Assembly: GCA_900550865.1 (NCBI GenBank) | Contig: URTM01000001.1 | Coordinates: forward strand, 1 to 64,000 | Length of the DNA stretch: 64,000 bases | Source: an uncultured Dorea sp. | GTDB taxonomy: Bacteria > Bacillota > Clostridia > Lachnospirales > Lachnospiraceae | Direction: 5' to 3' | Shown: positions 34,141 through 42,458 of the stretch, in pieces | Layout of the letters: each line of letters opens with the position of its first letter | How positions within the stretch are numbered: the stretch's first letter is position 1 | Made by a program: the position numbers and the translations under genes | The notes under the pieces: generated by a model | Database searches by the model: none | The model's input: the letters and a program-made list of their open reading frames with translations, nothing else | What the model was told of the DNA's origin: nothing

Positions 34141-37072
34141 TTTATGGGAACGGATCAAATCCGGCATTGCAGAATTCGTACAATCTCGAATATTCGTGCT
34201 GATCATTGTCTTTTGTATCACATCAGCAATTCTGGTACAGAGAATATTCTACCTTCAGATTGTAAAAGGGCAGGAATATCTTGACGATTATAAACTGCAG
34301 ATTCAGAAAACGAAAGAAATTCAGGGAACCCGTGGTAATATCTATGACCGCAACGGCAATCTGCTGGCTTATAATGAGCTGGCATATTCCGTCACAATCG
34401 AAGATAATGGTTCTTATGACAGTATTGCACAACAGAATGAAGTTTTGAATAAGACGATTTCTTCCGTTATTAAAATGGTAGAATCCAATGGCGATACTGT
34501 TATCAATAACTTTGGAATCATTCTGGACAGCAATAATATGTATCAGTTTGTCGCACAGAATGAAACCCAGAAATTGCGTTTTATCGCCGATGTATATGGT
34601 AAATCAACAATTGATCAGCTTTCAAAAAAACAGAAAGCGACCACTGCCGATGATCTGATCCATTATCTGTGTACAGATAAGCAGAAATTCGGTATTGATG
34701 AAAAATCTATGGACAAATCCATGGTATTAAAACTGATCAACATCCGCTATCAGATCTGGCTGAACAGTTATCAGAAATATATTTCAACGACGATTGCCGA
34801 GGATGTCAGTGATGCGACTGTTGCAGACATCATGGAAAATCTGGATAAATTATCCGGTATCAATGTAGAAGAGGAATCTCTGAGAAAATATGCTGACAGC
34901 AAATGTTTTGCCAATATCATTGGATATACTGGTCAGATATCTCAGGAAGAATACGATGCTTTAAGCGAAGCCGATCAGGAAAGATACAGCAAGACAGATA
35001 CGGTCGGTAAAGCAGGTCTTGAAAAAACAATGGATTCCCAGCTTCAGGGAAAAAAAGGTAGCGAAAAACTTTACGTTAATAACGTAGGTAAAGTAATCAA
35101 AACAGTAAAGGGGACAAATCCAAAAGCCGGAAATGATCTTTATCTGACAATTGATGCAAATCTTCAAAAGGCGGCTTATAACATTCTGGAACAGGAACTT
35201 GCAGGAGTATTGCTTGCCAAGATACAAAACAGTCTGGACTTTGACAGAAATAAAGTTGATGATGGAAGTGATGTGATCATTCCGATCGGTGATGTATATA
35301 ATGCACTGATCAATAATGATGTTCTTGATATGACACATTTTACAGATGCAAATGCCGGAGAAGCTGAAAAAGAAGTTGCTTCCGCTTTTGCCGTACGCAA
35401 AGAAGAAGTAAAAAATTCCCTGGAAAAAGTATTTAATGATTCCAGTGCGGCTGCATATAAAGATCAGCCAAAAGAAATGCAGGCCTACCTCACATATCTG
35501 GTGTCAGATATATTGACCAATGGAACAGGTGTGCTGATGTCCAAATCCATTGATGCAAAGGATGATACTTATAAAGCCTGGAAAGATGATGAATCCATTA
35601 ATGTATATACGTACCTGAATTACGCAATTTCCAAAAACTGGATAGATACTTCGCTCTTAAAAGATTATGTAAAATCCAACGAACAGTATTCAGATTCCAG
35701 TGAAGTTTATCAGGGAATAATTAATTATATTATGGACTACATCGATTCAGACAATAGTTTTGACAAGCTGATCTACCGTTATATGATCAAAGCGGGATCT
35801 ATTACCGGAAGACAGGTATGTATGATGTTATACGAACAGGGTATCTTAGATCAGGATGCAGATCAGTATAGCGGACTGAAAACCGGAAGTGTTGCTGCAT
35901 ATGACTTTATGCGAAGTAAAATTCAGTCACTGGAGATTACCCCTGGACAACTGGGACTTGAACCTTGTACCGGTTCTCTGGTTGCAACAGATCCAAATAC
36001 CGGAGAGGTCCTTGCCTGTGTCTCTTACCCAGGATATGACAATAACCGTCTTGCAAATACCATGGACTCTGATTATTACAGCAAACTGCTTACAAATCAG
36101 TCCCGTCCGTTCTATAACAATGCAACCCAGGAAAAGACGGCACCAGGTTCTACTTATAAGCCATTATCTGCCATTGCAGGTCTGACTGAAGGCGTGATTG
36201 ATGTCAACACATACCTTCCATGCGCCGGAGTATATAAGAAAGTTACACCAAATCCAAAATGCTGGATCTATCCGTCATCACATGGCAACCTGAATGTATC
36301 CCAGGGAATTCAACATTCTTGTAATGACTTCTTCTATGAAGTCGGTTACAGACTGGGACTCAGCAGTACCGGTGACTCAAAACTGGACAGTGATACCTCA
36401 GATGGAAAAAGTACACAAAATTATTATTCCAGCGAACGTGGTATTGCAAAACTCCAGAAATACGCAGAAGAATTCGGTCTTGGCGATACCTCAGGTATGG
36501 AAATTCCCGAATCAGATCCACAGATATCAGATGACAACTCTGTATTATCTGCTATTGGACAGGGTACCAATAACTATACCACCAGCCAGCTTGCAAGATA
36601 TATTACAGCGGTTGCAAATGAAGGGACCGTATATAACTTAAGTCTTTTAGATAAAGTTACAAGTCCAAAAGGAAAAACTGTAAAGGATTATACTCCTGAA
36701 GTGAAGAATAAAGTTACTGATGTATCTGCATCCACATGGCAGGCAGTTCATGAAGGTATGCGGGCAGTTGTAACCTCAGAAGATAAAGATATTTTCACAA
36801 AATTAAATTCCAGCGGTATTGAATTATCCGGTAAAACCGGAACCGCACAGCAAAGTCAGACTCATCCAGACCACGGTCTGTTTGTAGGATTTGCTCCAAG
36901 TGACAGTCCGCAGATTGCATTTGCAGTCCGTATTGCCAACGGCTACAGTTCGACATTCGCAGCTGAAGTCGGTAACGATGTCATGGAGTACTACTATAAA
37001 GTTACACCAGAAAATGAACTGATCACGGGATCGGCATCAGATATCGGTACCGGATCAAACGGTGGAGATTAA
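34133..37072 (+). CDS. Class B penicillin-binding protein 2 with a large insertion
   Basis: A 979-residue transpeptidase that cross-links peptidoglycan during elongation. It has an N-terminal transmembrane helix, the dimerisation domain (IQGTRGNIYDRNGNLLAYNELAY) and the catalytic domain with Ser673 in GSTYK, Ser729 in SCN and Lys901 in KTGTAQQ. All three motifs are intact. PBP2 proteins are usually 600-720 residues; here about 250 extra residues lie between the first helix of the transpeptidase domain (LTIDANLQKAA, ~340) and its first strand (GSLVATDPNTGEVLA, ~613). The insert is acidic and helical with little similarity to anything I know. TTG 34133 is favoured because AAAGGAG (34115-34121) overlaps the alternative GTG at 34121. 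Confidence 0.93.
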   Translation: MYSLWERIKSGIAEFVQSRIFVLIIVFCITSAILVQRIFYLQIVKGQEYLDDYKLQIQKTKEIQGTRGNIYDRNGNLLAYNELAYSVTIEDNGSYDSIAQQNEVLNKTISSVIKMVESNGDTVINNFGIILDSNNMYQFVAQNETQKLRFIADVYGKSTIDQLSKKQKATTADDLIHYLCTDKQKFGIDEKSMDKSMVLKLINIRYQIWLNSYQKYISTTIAEDVSDATVADIMENLDKLSGINVEEESLRKYADSKCFANIIGYTGQISQEEYDALSEADQERYSKTDTVGKAGLEKTMDSQLQGKKGSEKLYVNNVGKVIKTVKGTNPKAGNDLYLTIDANLQKAAYNILEQELAGVLLAKIQNSLDFDRNKVDDGSDVIIPIGDVYNALINNDVLDMTHFTDANAGEAEKEVASAFAVRKEEVKNSLEKVFNDSSAAAYKDQPKEMQAYLTYLVSDILTNGTGVLMSKSIDAKDDTYKAWKDDESINVYTYLNYAISKNWIDTSLLKDYVKSNEQYSDSSEVYQGIINYIMDYIDSDNSFDKLIYRYMIKAGSITGRQVCMMLYEQGILDQDADQYSGLKTGSVAAYDFMRSKIQSLEITPGQLGLEPCTGSLVATDPNTGEVLACVSYPGYDNNRLANTMDSDYYSKLLTNQSRPFYNNATQEKTAPGSTYKPLSAIAGLTEGVIDVNTYLPCAGVYKKVTPNPKCWIYPSSHGNLNVSQGIQHSCNDFFYEVGYRLGLSSTGDSKLDSDTSDGKSTQNYYSSERGIAKLQKYAEEFGLGDTSGMEIPESDPQISDDNSVLSAIGQGTNNYTTSQLARYITAVANEGTVYNLSLLDKVTSPKGKTVKDYTPEVKNKVTDVSASTWQAVHEGMRAVVTSEDKDIFTKLNSSGIELSGKTGTAQQSQTHPDHGLFVGFAPSDSPQIAFAVRIANGYSSTFAAEVGNDVMEYYYKVTPENELITGSASDIGTGSNGGD

Positions 37073-37089
37073 AGAAAGGATGATTCTAT

Positions 37090-37680
37090 GTGAAAGACCA
37101 GGTGCTCATTAAGAGTAACAAATACGGCATTACTATTTATTTTGATTCAGACAGTTCATTTGAAGAACTTCTGGAAGTCGTAAAAAGCAAATTTCAATCG
37201 GCGTCCAAGTTCTTTGCTCACGCAAAAATGGCTGTAGAATACGAAGGCCGTTCTTTCACAGAAGAAGAAGAGCGGCAGCTGACAAGAGAAATCGAATCGG
37301 CTGCCGGTATGGAAATACTTTGCATCATTGAGAAAAATACTGTTACAGAACAAGTCCACAAAAAAATGCTGGACGAAAGCCTTGAAGCTATCCATGAAAA
37401 AGACGGGCAGTTCTATAAAGGTACATTAAGAGGAAGACAGGTTCTTGAGTCGGAACAGAGTATTGTGATCATTGGCGATGTCGAAGAAGGTGCTACTGTT
37501 GCATCTAAGGGAAATGTCGTAGTAACCGGAACCATATATGGTACGGTGATCGCAGGTGCGTCCGGACGCAAAGATGCTGTTATAGCGGCACTTCATATGC
37601 AGCCAAAAAAACTGCGGATAGGCGAAGTGAAAGTAAAACCAATTATAGGAGGAAGTTATTCATGGGCGAAGTTATTGTAA
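37090..37680 (+). CDS. minC: Septum site-determining protein MinC
   Basis: A 196-residue inhibitor of FtsZ ring assembly. The N-terminal ~95 residues contain the FtsZ-interacting alpha/beta domain, and the C-terminal half is the right-handed beta-helix that binds MinD and dimerises (VIIGDVEEGATVASKGNVVVTGTIYGTV). The chain is somewhat short. GTG 37090 is the start, with AAAGGA about 10 bases upstream. Its last 19 bases overlap the minD start. Confidence 0.92.
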   Translation: MKDQVLIKSNKYGITIYFDSDSSFEELLEVVKSKFQSASKFFAHAKMAVEYEGRSFTEEEERQLTREIESAAGMEILCIIEKNTVTEQVHKKMLDESLEAIHEKDGQFYKGTLRGRQVLESEQSIVIIGDVEEGATVASKGNVVVTGTIYGTVIAGASGRKDAVIAALHMQPKKLRIGEVKVKPIIGGSYSWAKLL

Positions 37681-38453
37681 TTACATCAGGAAAAGGCGGT
37701 GTCGGAAAGACAACCTCAACTGCAAATATCGGAGCAGGTTTAGCAAAACTCGACAAAAAAGTGGTGATCATAGATACAGATCTTGGACTACGTAATCTGG
37801 ATGTTGTAATGGGAATGGAAAATCTGGTCGTATATAATCTGGTCGATGTCGTAACAGGCGGATGCCGTCTGAAACAGGCATTGATCCGCGACAGCAGATA
37901 TGAAAATCTGTATTTACTTCCATCGGCCCAGACCAAAGACAAGTCTGCAGTATCTCCAGAACAGATGAAAAAGCTTACTTCTGAGTTGAAAGAAGAATTT
38001 GATTACATACTTCTGGATTGTCCCGCCGGTATTGAACAGGGGTTCCAAAATGCAATTGCAGGTGCCGACCGTGCACTTGTTGTTACAACTCCGGAAGTGT
38101 CATCTATTCGCGATGCTGATCGGATCATCGGACTTCTCGAACAGAATCATATCCGCAAGATTGATCTGATCATTAACCGGATCCGGATGGATATGGTAAA
38201 GCGCGGCGATATGATGTCGGTTGACGATGTTACCGAAATTCTTTCGATTCCATTAATCGGAATTCTTCCGGATGATGAACAGGTTGTTATCGGAACCAAT
38301 CAGGGCGAGCCGGTAATCGGTCTTGATTCAAAAGCTGGAAAGGGATATTTAAATATTTGCAAACGTATTCTGGGACTGGAAGTGCCTTATATGAATCTTG
38401 ATTCCGGGAAAGGATTCTTCTCAAGAATCTCACACGCATTCAAGAAGAATTAG
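37662..38453 (+). CDS. minD: Septum site-determining ATPase MinD
   Basis: A 263-residue deviant Walker-type ATPase that binds membrane and recruits MinC. The P-loop is GKGGVGKTT at residues 10-18, followed by VVIIDTDLGLRNLDVVMGME and LLDCPAGIEQGF. The C-terminal amphipathic membrane-targeting helix is visible (GFFSRISHAFKKN). An ATAGGAGG-type site lies before the ATG inside minC. The presence of minE downstream implies an oscillating Min system rather than the DivIVA-anchored type. Confidence 0.96.
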   Translation: MGEVIVITSGKGGVGKTTSTANIGAGLAKLDKKVVIIDTDLGLRNLDVVMGMENLVVYNLVDVVTGGCRLKQALIRDSRYENLYLLPSAQTKDKSAVSPEQMKKLTSELKEEFDYILLDCPAGIEQGFQNAIAGADRALVVTTPEVSSIRDADRIIGLLEQNHIRKIDLIINRIRMDMVKRGDMMSVDDVTEILSIPLIGILPDDEQVVIGTNQGEPVIGLDSKAGKGYLNICKRILGLEVPYMNLDSGKGFFSRISHAFKKN

Positions 38454-38465
38454 GAGGTCTGGGAT

Positions 38466-38678
38466 ATGTTGAAAAGCTCTTCCGTATCGGTTGCCAAGAA
38501 CCGTCTCCGGGCCCTGGTCGTATCAGACCGTGTGCAATGCACACCTTCCGTTTATGATCATATCTGCCGGGACCTCTATCAGACCCTTTCCAAATACGTG
38601 GAACTTACAGAAGATGATTTTCAAGTAGAAATTAACCGTTCACAGATAGTGATAAGAATAGCAGGAGAAGAAACGTGA
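38466..38678 (+). CDS. minE: Cell division topological specificity factor MinE
   Basis: A 70-residue MinE, near the lower limit of the family. 'SVSVAKNRLRALVVSDRVQCTPSVYDHI' is the anti-MinCD region, which can switch between helix and strand, and 'VELTEDDFQVEINRSQIVIRIAG' is the topological specificity domain. MinE stimulates MinD ATPase. The stop overlaps the rodA GTG start by 4 bases (GTGA). Confidence 0.93.
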   Translation: MLKSSSVSVAKNRLRALVVSDRVQCTPSVYDHICRDLYQTLSKYVELTEDDFQVEINRSQIVIRIAGEET

Positions 38679-39799
38679 GATCACATAGATTTACTAAACC
38701 ATATAACTGGAAAAATTACAAATTTGGAATAGTTGCACTTGTAGGAATTCTATCCGTTATCGGAATCTTAGTCGTAGGCAGCGCCAAAGAGTCACTTCAG
38801 AGCAAGCAGATTCTCGGTGTTGTGATAGGTTTTGCAGCTATGATCGTTGTATCATTGATCGACTATATGTGGATCATGAATTTTTACTGGGTATTATATA
38901 TACTTTCCATCCTTATGCTTGCAGCAGTAAAATTATTCGGTGAGAATGTAAATGGAGCGACCCGATGGATCAAAGTAGGTTTTATCCAGTTCCAGCCTTC
39001 TGAACTTGCAAAAATCTTACTGATCATATTTTTTGCCAAGTTCTTAATGGAACATGAAGAGGATATCAATGATAAATTTACTCTGGTGAAATACGCTGTC
39101 CTTGCGGGTATTCCACTGGCGCTGATCTTAATTGAGCCAAACCTGTCCACAACCATTTGTACCGCTCTTATGATCTGTCTTATGATCTATGTAGCCGGAC
39201 TAAGTTATAAATTCATCGGTACCGTCCTTGTTATATTAGTACCGGTCGCAGTCATCTTTTTAAGTATCGTTGTTCAGCCTGACCAGAAGCTTTTAAAGGA
39301 TTATCAGCAGAAGCGTATCCTTGCTTTTATCGAACCCGAAAAATATGAAAGTGATGAAGCTTACCAGCAGAAAAACTCTGTTATGGCAATTGGTTCCGGT
39401 CAGCTGACGGGAAAAGGACTGGATAATAATACAACAACATCCGTAAAAAACGGTAATTTTATCCTGGAGCCACAGACAGACTTCATTTTTGCGATTATTG
39501 GTGAAGAATTAGGTTTTGTCGGAGGTTGTATAATTATTGCGTTATTACTGTTGATTGTGATACAATGTATCTTAGTTGGGATACGATCGCAAGACCTTGC
39601 AGGAAGAATCATATGCTGCGGTGTTGGGGGACTGATTGGCATACAAAGTTTTATTAACATTGGCGTTGCTACCAAGATCTTACCTAATACTGGAGTTCCA
39701 TTACCTTTTGTAAGTTACGGACTGACTTCTCTTGTAAGTTTATATATTGGAATTGGATTAGTCTTGAACGTAGGATTACAACCGAAAAAATACCAGTAA
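38675..39799 (+). CDS. rodA: RodA/FtsW/SpoVE-family peptidoglycan polymerase
   Basis: A 374-residue SEDS glycosyltransferase with about ten transmembrane segments. The family motifs are NGATRWIKVGFIQFQPSELAKI, the large extracytoplasmic loop with the catalytic aspartate region (LEPQTDFIFAIIGEELGFVG) and GVPLPFVSYGLTSLVSLYIGIG near the end. The position in the mre-min operon favours RodA, the elongation polymerase that pairs with the PBP2 three genes upstream, over FtsW. The GTG start is coupled to minE. Confidence 0.92.
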   Translation: MRSHRFTKPYNWKNYKFGIVALVGILSVIGILVVGSAKESLQSKQILGVVIGFAAMIVVSLIDYMWIMNFYWVLYILSILMLAAVKLFGENVNGATRWIKVGFIQFQPSELAKILLIIFFAKFLMEHEEDINDKFTLVKYAVLAGIPLALILIEPNLSTTICTALMICLMIYVAGLSYKFIGTVLVILVPVAVIFLSIVVQPDQKLLKDYQQKRILAFIEPEKYESDEAYQQKNSVMAIGSGQLTGKGLDNNTTTSVKNGNFILEPQTDFIFAIIGEELGFVGGCIIIALLLLIVIQCILVGIRSQDLAGRIICCGVGGLIGIQSFINIGVATKILPNTGVPLPFVSYGLTSLVSLYIGIGLVLNVGLQPKKYQ

Positions 39800-39811
39800 G
39801 GAGTGAATGAT

Positions 39812-40207
39812 ATGAATATAGGTCTGATAGCACACGATTCAAAAAAGGCATTGATGCAAAATTTCTGTATCGCTTATAGAGGAATTTTAAGCAAACACAG
39901 TCTTTATGCTACAGGAACGACCGGAAGATTGATTGAAGAAGTTACGAACCTGAAAGTTCATAAATATCTTGCCGGTCCTTTAGGAGGAAAGCAGCAGTTA
40001 GGAGCACAGATCGCACAAAACGATATTGATGCACTGATCTTTTTAAGAGAGCCTTCCAATCCAAAACCACATGATCCGGATCTGAATGACGTGATCCGTA
40101 TGTGTGACACTTACAATATTCCGTTGGCAACTAACCTTGCAACAGCAGAAATCATTATCTTAGCAATTGACAGAGGAGATTTAGACTGGCGTGAAATGTA
40201 TCGATAA
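39812..40207 (+). CDS. mgsA: Methylglyoxal synthase
   Basis: A 131-residue enzyme that converts dihydroxyacetone phosphate to methylglyoxal and phosphate. Conserved parts are IGLIAHDSKK at the N-terminus, LYATGTTGRLIEE (phosphate binding), SGP-like AGPLGGKQQLGA, and LIFLREPSNPKPHDPD with catalytic Asp and His. ATG 39812 follows AAGGAG at 39799-39804 with 7-base spacing; the GTG at 39803 is part of that site. It sits between rodA and a D,D-carboxypeptidase gene, whose start overlaps its 3' end by 17 bases. Confidence 0.95.
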   Translation: MNIGLIAHDSKKALMQNFCIAYRGILSKHSLYATGTTGRLIEEVTNLKVHKYLAGPLGGKQQLGAQIAQNDIDALIFLREPSNPKPHDPDLNDVIRMCDTYNIPLATNLATAEIIILAIDRGDLDWREMYR

Positions 40208-41171
40208 ATATTCAAAATTAATAGCCATGCTGTCATTGACAGCTGTTATGACAACCGGATGTAGTTTTGGTTCAAAGAATGTAGTTGCAGAATATGAAAG
40301 TGAACACTACAACAAAAGCCTGTATACCGGTGAGTTATTTGCTGAAGACCTTTGTGTTGCTTCAGGTGATGTAAAACTTAATGGAATCACCTCAGATGAA
40401 ACGGATACACTGCATTCGGCAGCACTCTTTGATGTAGATAGCAAAAAGGTAGATTTTTCTTATCAGATGTTTGATAAAATCTATCCGGCAAGTACAACCA
40501 AGCTTATGACTGCTCTGGTTGCCATGGAAAATGCCGATCTGTCAGATGTTGTAACTGTCTCACAGAATGCCGACATGAACAGTTTTGCGGCAGATGAAGC
40601 AACATGTGGAATTCAGGCAGGAGATAAGATTACGTTATCAGACCTGCTATATGGCCTGTTACTTCATTCCGGGAATGATAATGCAACAGCAATCGCAGAA
40701 TATGTAGGCGGAAGCATGGATGGATTTGCAGCAATGATGAATAAAGAAGCCAAAAAATTGATGGCAACAGGTACTCATTTTGTGAATTCCAATGGTCTTC
40801 ACAATGACGATCATTATACGACTGCATACGATCTTTATCTGATTTTTAATGAATGTATAAAAAACGATGATTTTGTTAAAATTATCAAAGCAAAATCACA
40901 TACTGCAAAGATCACCGGAAGCAGTGGTGCCGTCAGAAGCATTACCTGGGAGCCAACGAATTTTTATGCTACAGGCGAAGCTGAAAAACCAGATAATGTA
41001 ACTGTAATCGGTGGAAAAACCGGAACAACCAAGCTGGCAGGCAACTGCCTGGTCCTTCTTACAGAAGATGAGAATGATCATCCATATATTTCTATTGTAA
41101 TGAATGCTGATACCAAGCCATTACTTTACAAGGACATGACAGCAATTGTAGAAGCAATTCCTGAAAAATAA
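40191..41171 (+). CDS. D-alanyl-D-alanine carboxypeptidase (peptidase S11)
   Basis: A 326-residue low-molecular-weight penicillin-binding protein that trims the terminal D-Ala of stem peptides. The catalytic motifs are Ser101-x-x-Lys104 (ASTTK), Ser160-Gly-Asn (HSGND) and Lys276-Thr-Gly (GKTGTT). The N-terminus is a signal peptide (LIAMLSLTAVMTTGC), and the cysteine may be lipidated, although the -3 residue is not ideal for a lipobox. Unlike PBP5 it lacks an obvious C-terminal amphipathic anchor. The start is GTG 40191, within the mgsA 3' end and preceded by AGAGGAG. It is the last gene of the operon. Confidence 0.92.
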   Translation: MKCIDKYSKLIAMLSLTAVMTTGCSFGSKNVVAEYESEHYNKSLYTGELFAEDLCVASGDVKLNGITSDETDTLHSAALFDVDSKKVDFSYQMFDKIYPASTTKLMTALVAMENADLSDVVTVSQNADMNSFAADEATCGIQAGDKITLSDLLYGLLLHSGNDNATAIAEYVGGSMDGFAAMMNKEAKKLMATGTHFVNSNGLHNDDHYTTAYDLYLIFNECIKNDDFVKIIKAKSHTAKITGSSGAVRSITWEPTNFYATGEAEKPDNVTVIGGKTGTTKLAGNCLVLLTEDENDHPYISIVMNADTKPLLYKDMTAIVEAIPEK

Positions 41172-41177
41172 TAATTG

Positions 41178-41210
41178 AAGGGGCATCCAGATTACGGATA
41201 CCCCTTTTTT
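41178..41210 (+). terminator. Terminator of the mre-min-rod operon
   Basis: AGGGGCATCC (41179-41188) pairs with GGATACCCCT (41196-41205) with one mismatch and is followed by T6. It is 7 bases after the carboxypeptidase stop and overlaps the stop of the convergent gene. Confidence 0.8.
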
Positions 41211-41409
41211 AAGATGAACTTCCGATTCTTCCATAAAGGCTGATGAGATAAAGTCCACACAGACCGATAATCGTATAGATAATTCTGGAAAGCCATGTAA
41301 GATTTCCAAATATTACGGCTACCATGTCCAGTTTAAATATACCAACCAGCAGCCAGTTAAGCGCACCAATAATCACAAGCGTCAGTGCTGTGTTATCAAA
41401 CCATTTCAT
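41209..41409 (-). CDS. DUF378 small membrane protein
   Basis: A 66-residue membrane protein of the DUF378 family with two hydrophobic segments. The hallmark is LTLVIIGALNWLLVGIFKLDMVAVIFG, then 'LSRIIYTIIGLCGLYLISL'. The function is unknown. It is a monocistronic gene on the - strand between two + strand operons, with AAAAGGAGGA before its ATG. Its stop lies inside the T-run of the opposing terminator. Confidence 0.9.
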   Translation of the reverse strand: MKWFDNTALTLVIIGALNWLLVGIFKLDMVAVIFGNLTWLSRIIYTIIGLCGLYLISLYGRIGSSS

Positions 41410-41489
41410 CTGAGTAATCCTCCTTTTATCGAATGATAATAGTATTACCAGAAAAAGTTGGATTATACATTACGGAAAGGATTTTTATC

Positions 41490-42440
41490 ATGGATGAAAA
41501 CGAAAAATATTATCCATATTCACAATATCTGAAAAAAAGATATGGTGAAAAAGTATATAAACTTCCGGTAAATCTTCCGGTCAGCTGTCCAAACAGAATT
41601 GCTGGAAGCGGCTGTTCGTTTTGTGCCGAAGAAGGAACCGGATTTGAAGCAATGAACTCTACGGTATCTGTTACAGATCAGCTTCAGAAAACACGTACTT
41701 ACATTGAAAAGCGTTATCATGCACACAAGTTTATCGCTTATTTTCAAAACTTCACAAACACATTTCTGCCTCTTGAGACATTCCGCTCATATATGGAGGA
41801 AGCATCACAAATTCCTGATATCGTTGAAATTGCTGTATCCACACGGCCAGATTGCATCCGGGAGGACTACCTCGATGTATTACAAGCGGTCCGTGAAAAA
41901 ACAGGCATTCAGATCACGATCGAACTGGGTCTCCAGACCGTGAATTATCATACTTTAAAACAGATATCAAGGGGACATTCCCTTGCGGAATTTATTGATG
42001 CAGTCCTGCGTATCAACAGATATTCTTTTGATATCTGTACACATGTAATCTTAAATCTGCCTGGAGATGATCTGGATGATGCCATTGAAACAGCAAAAAT
42101 ATTATCTGCACTTCCTGTACAGATCGTAAAGGCACATTCCCTTTACATCGCAAAGAACACGCTGTTGTGCGAAGCATATGAAAATGGTACAATAACTTTG
42201 TGCGAAAAAGATGAATACCTGAACCGCCTTACCTGGTTTCTGGAATACCTGAGACCAGATATTGCCGTTGAACGTCTCTTCAGCCGTATTCCGGAAAAAG
42301 ATGCTGTATTCTGCAACTGGAACACCAGCTGGTGGAAATTAAAAGATGAACTCTTTGAAATCATGGCAGAAAGACAGAGCTATCAGGGAAAATCTTTCAA
42401 TTATTTGGATGGAGCAGCATTGCGCATGCTAAAGCAATAA
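41490..42440 (+). CDS. TIGR01212 family radical SAM protein (YtqA-like)
   Basis: A 316-residue radical SAM protein. The cluster-binding cysteines are spaced C-x7-C-x2-C in SCPNRIAGSGCSFCAEEGTG rather than the usual CxxxCxxC, which is the hallmark of this family. 'FIAYFQNFTNTFLPL' and 'IVEIAVSTRPDCI' are further family signatures, and 'VIELGLQT' equivalents follow (ITIELGLQTVNYHTL). The substrate is unknown. ATG 41490 is preceded by GGAAAGGA; the frame open from 41433 is not needed. Confidence 0.9.
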   Translation: MDENEKYYPYSQYLKKRYGEKVYKLPVNLPVSCPNRIAGSGCSFCAEEGTGFEAMNSTVSVTDQLQKTRTYIEKRYHAHKFIAYFQNFTNTFLPLETFRSYMEEASQIPDIVEIAVSTRPDCIREDYLDVLQAVREKTGIQITIELGLQTVNYHTLKQISRGHSLAEFIDAVLRINRYSFDICTHVILNLPGDDLDDAIETAKILSALPVQIVKAHSLYIAKNTLLCEAYENGTITLCEKDEYLNRLTWFLEYLRPDIAVERLFSRIPEKDAVFCNWNTSWWKLKDELFEIMAERQSYQGKSFNYLDGAALRMLKQ

Positions 42441-42458
42441 AGATAGGAGGCCGAAAAT

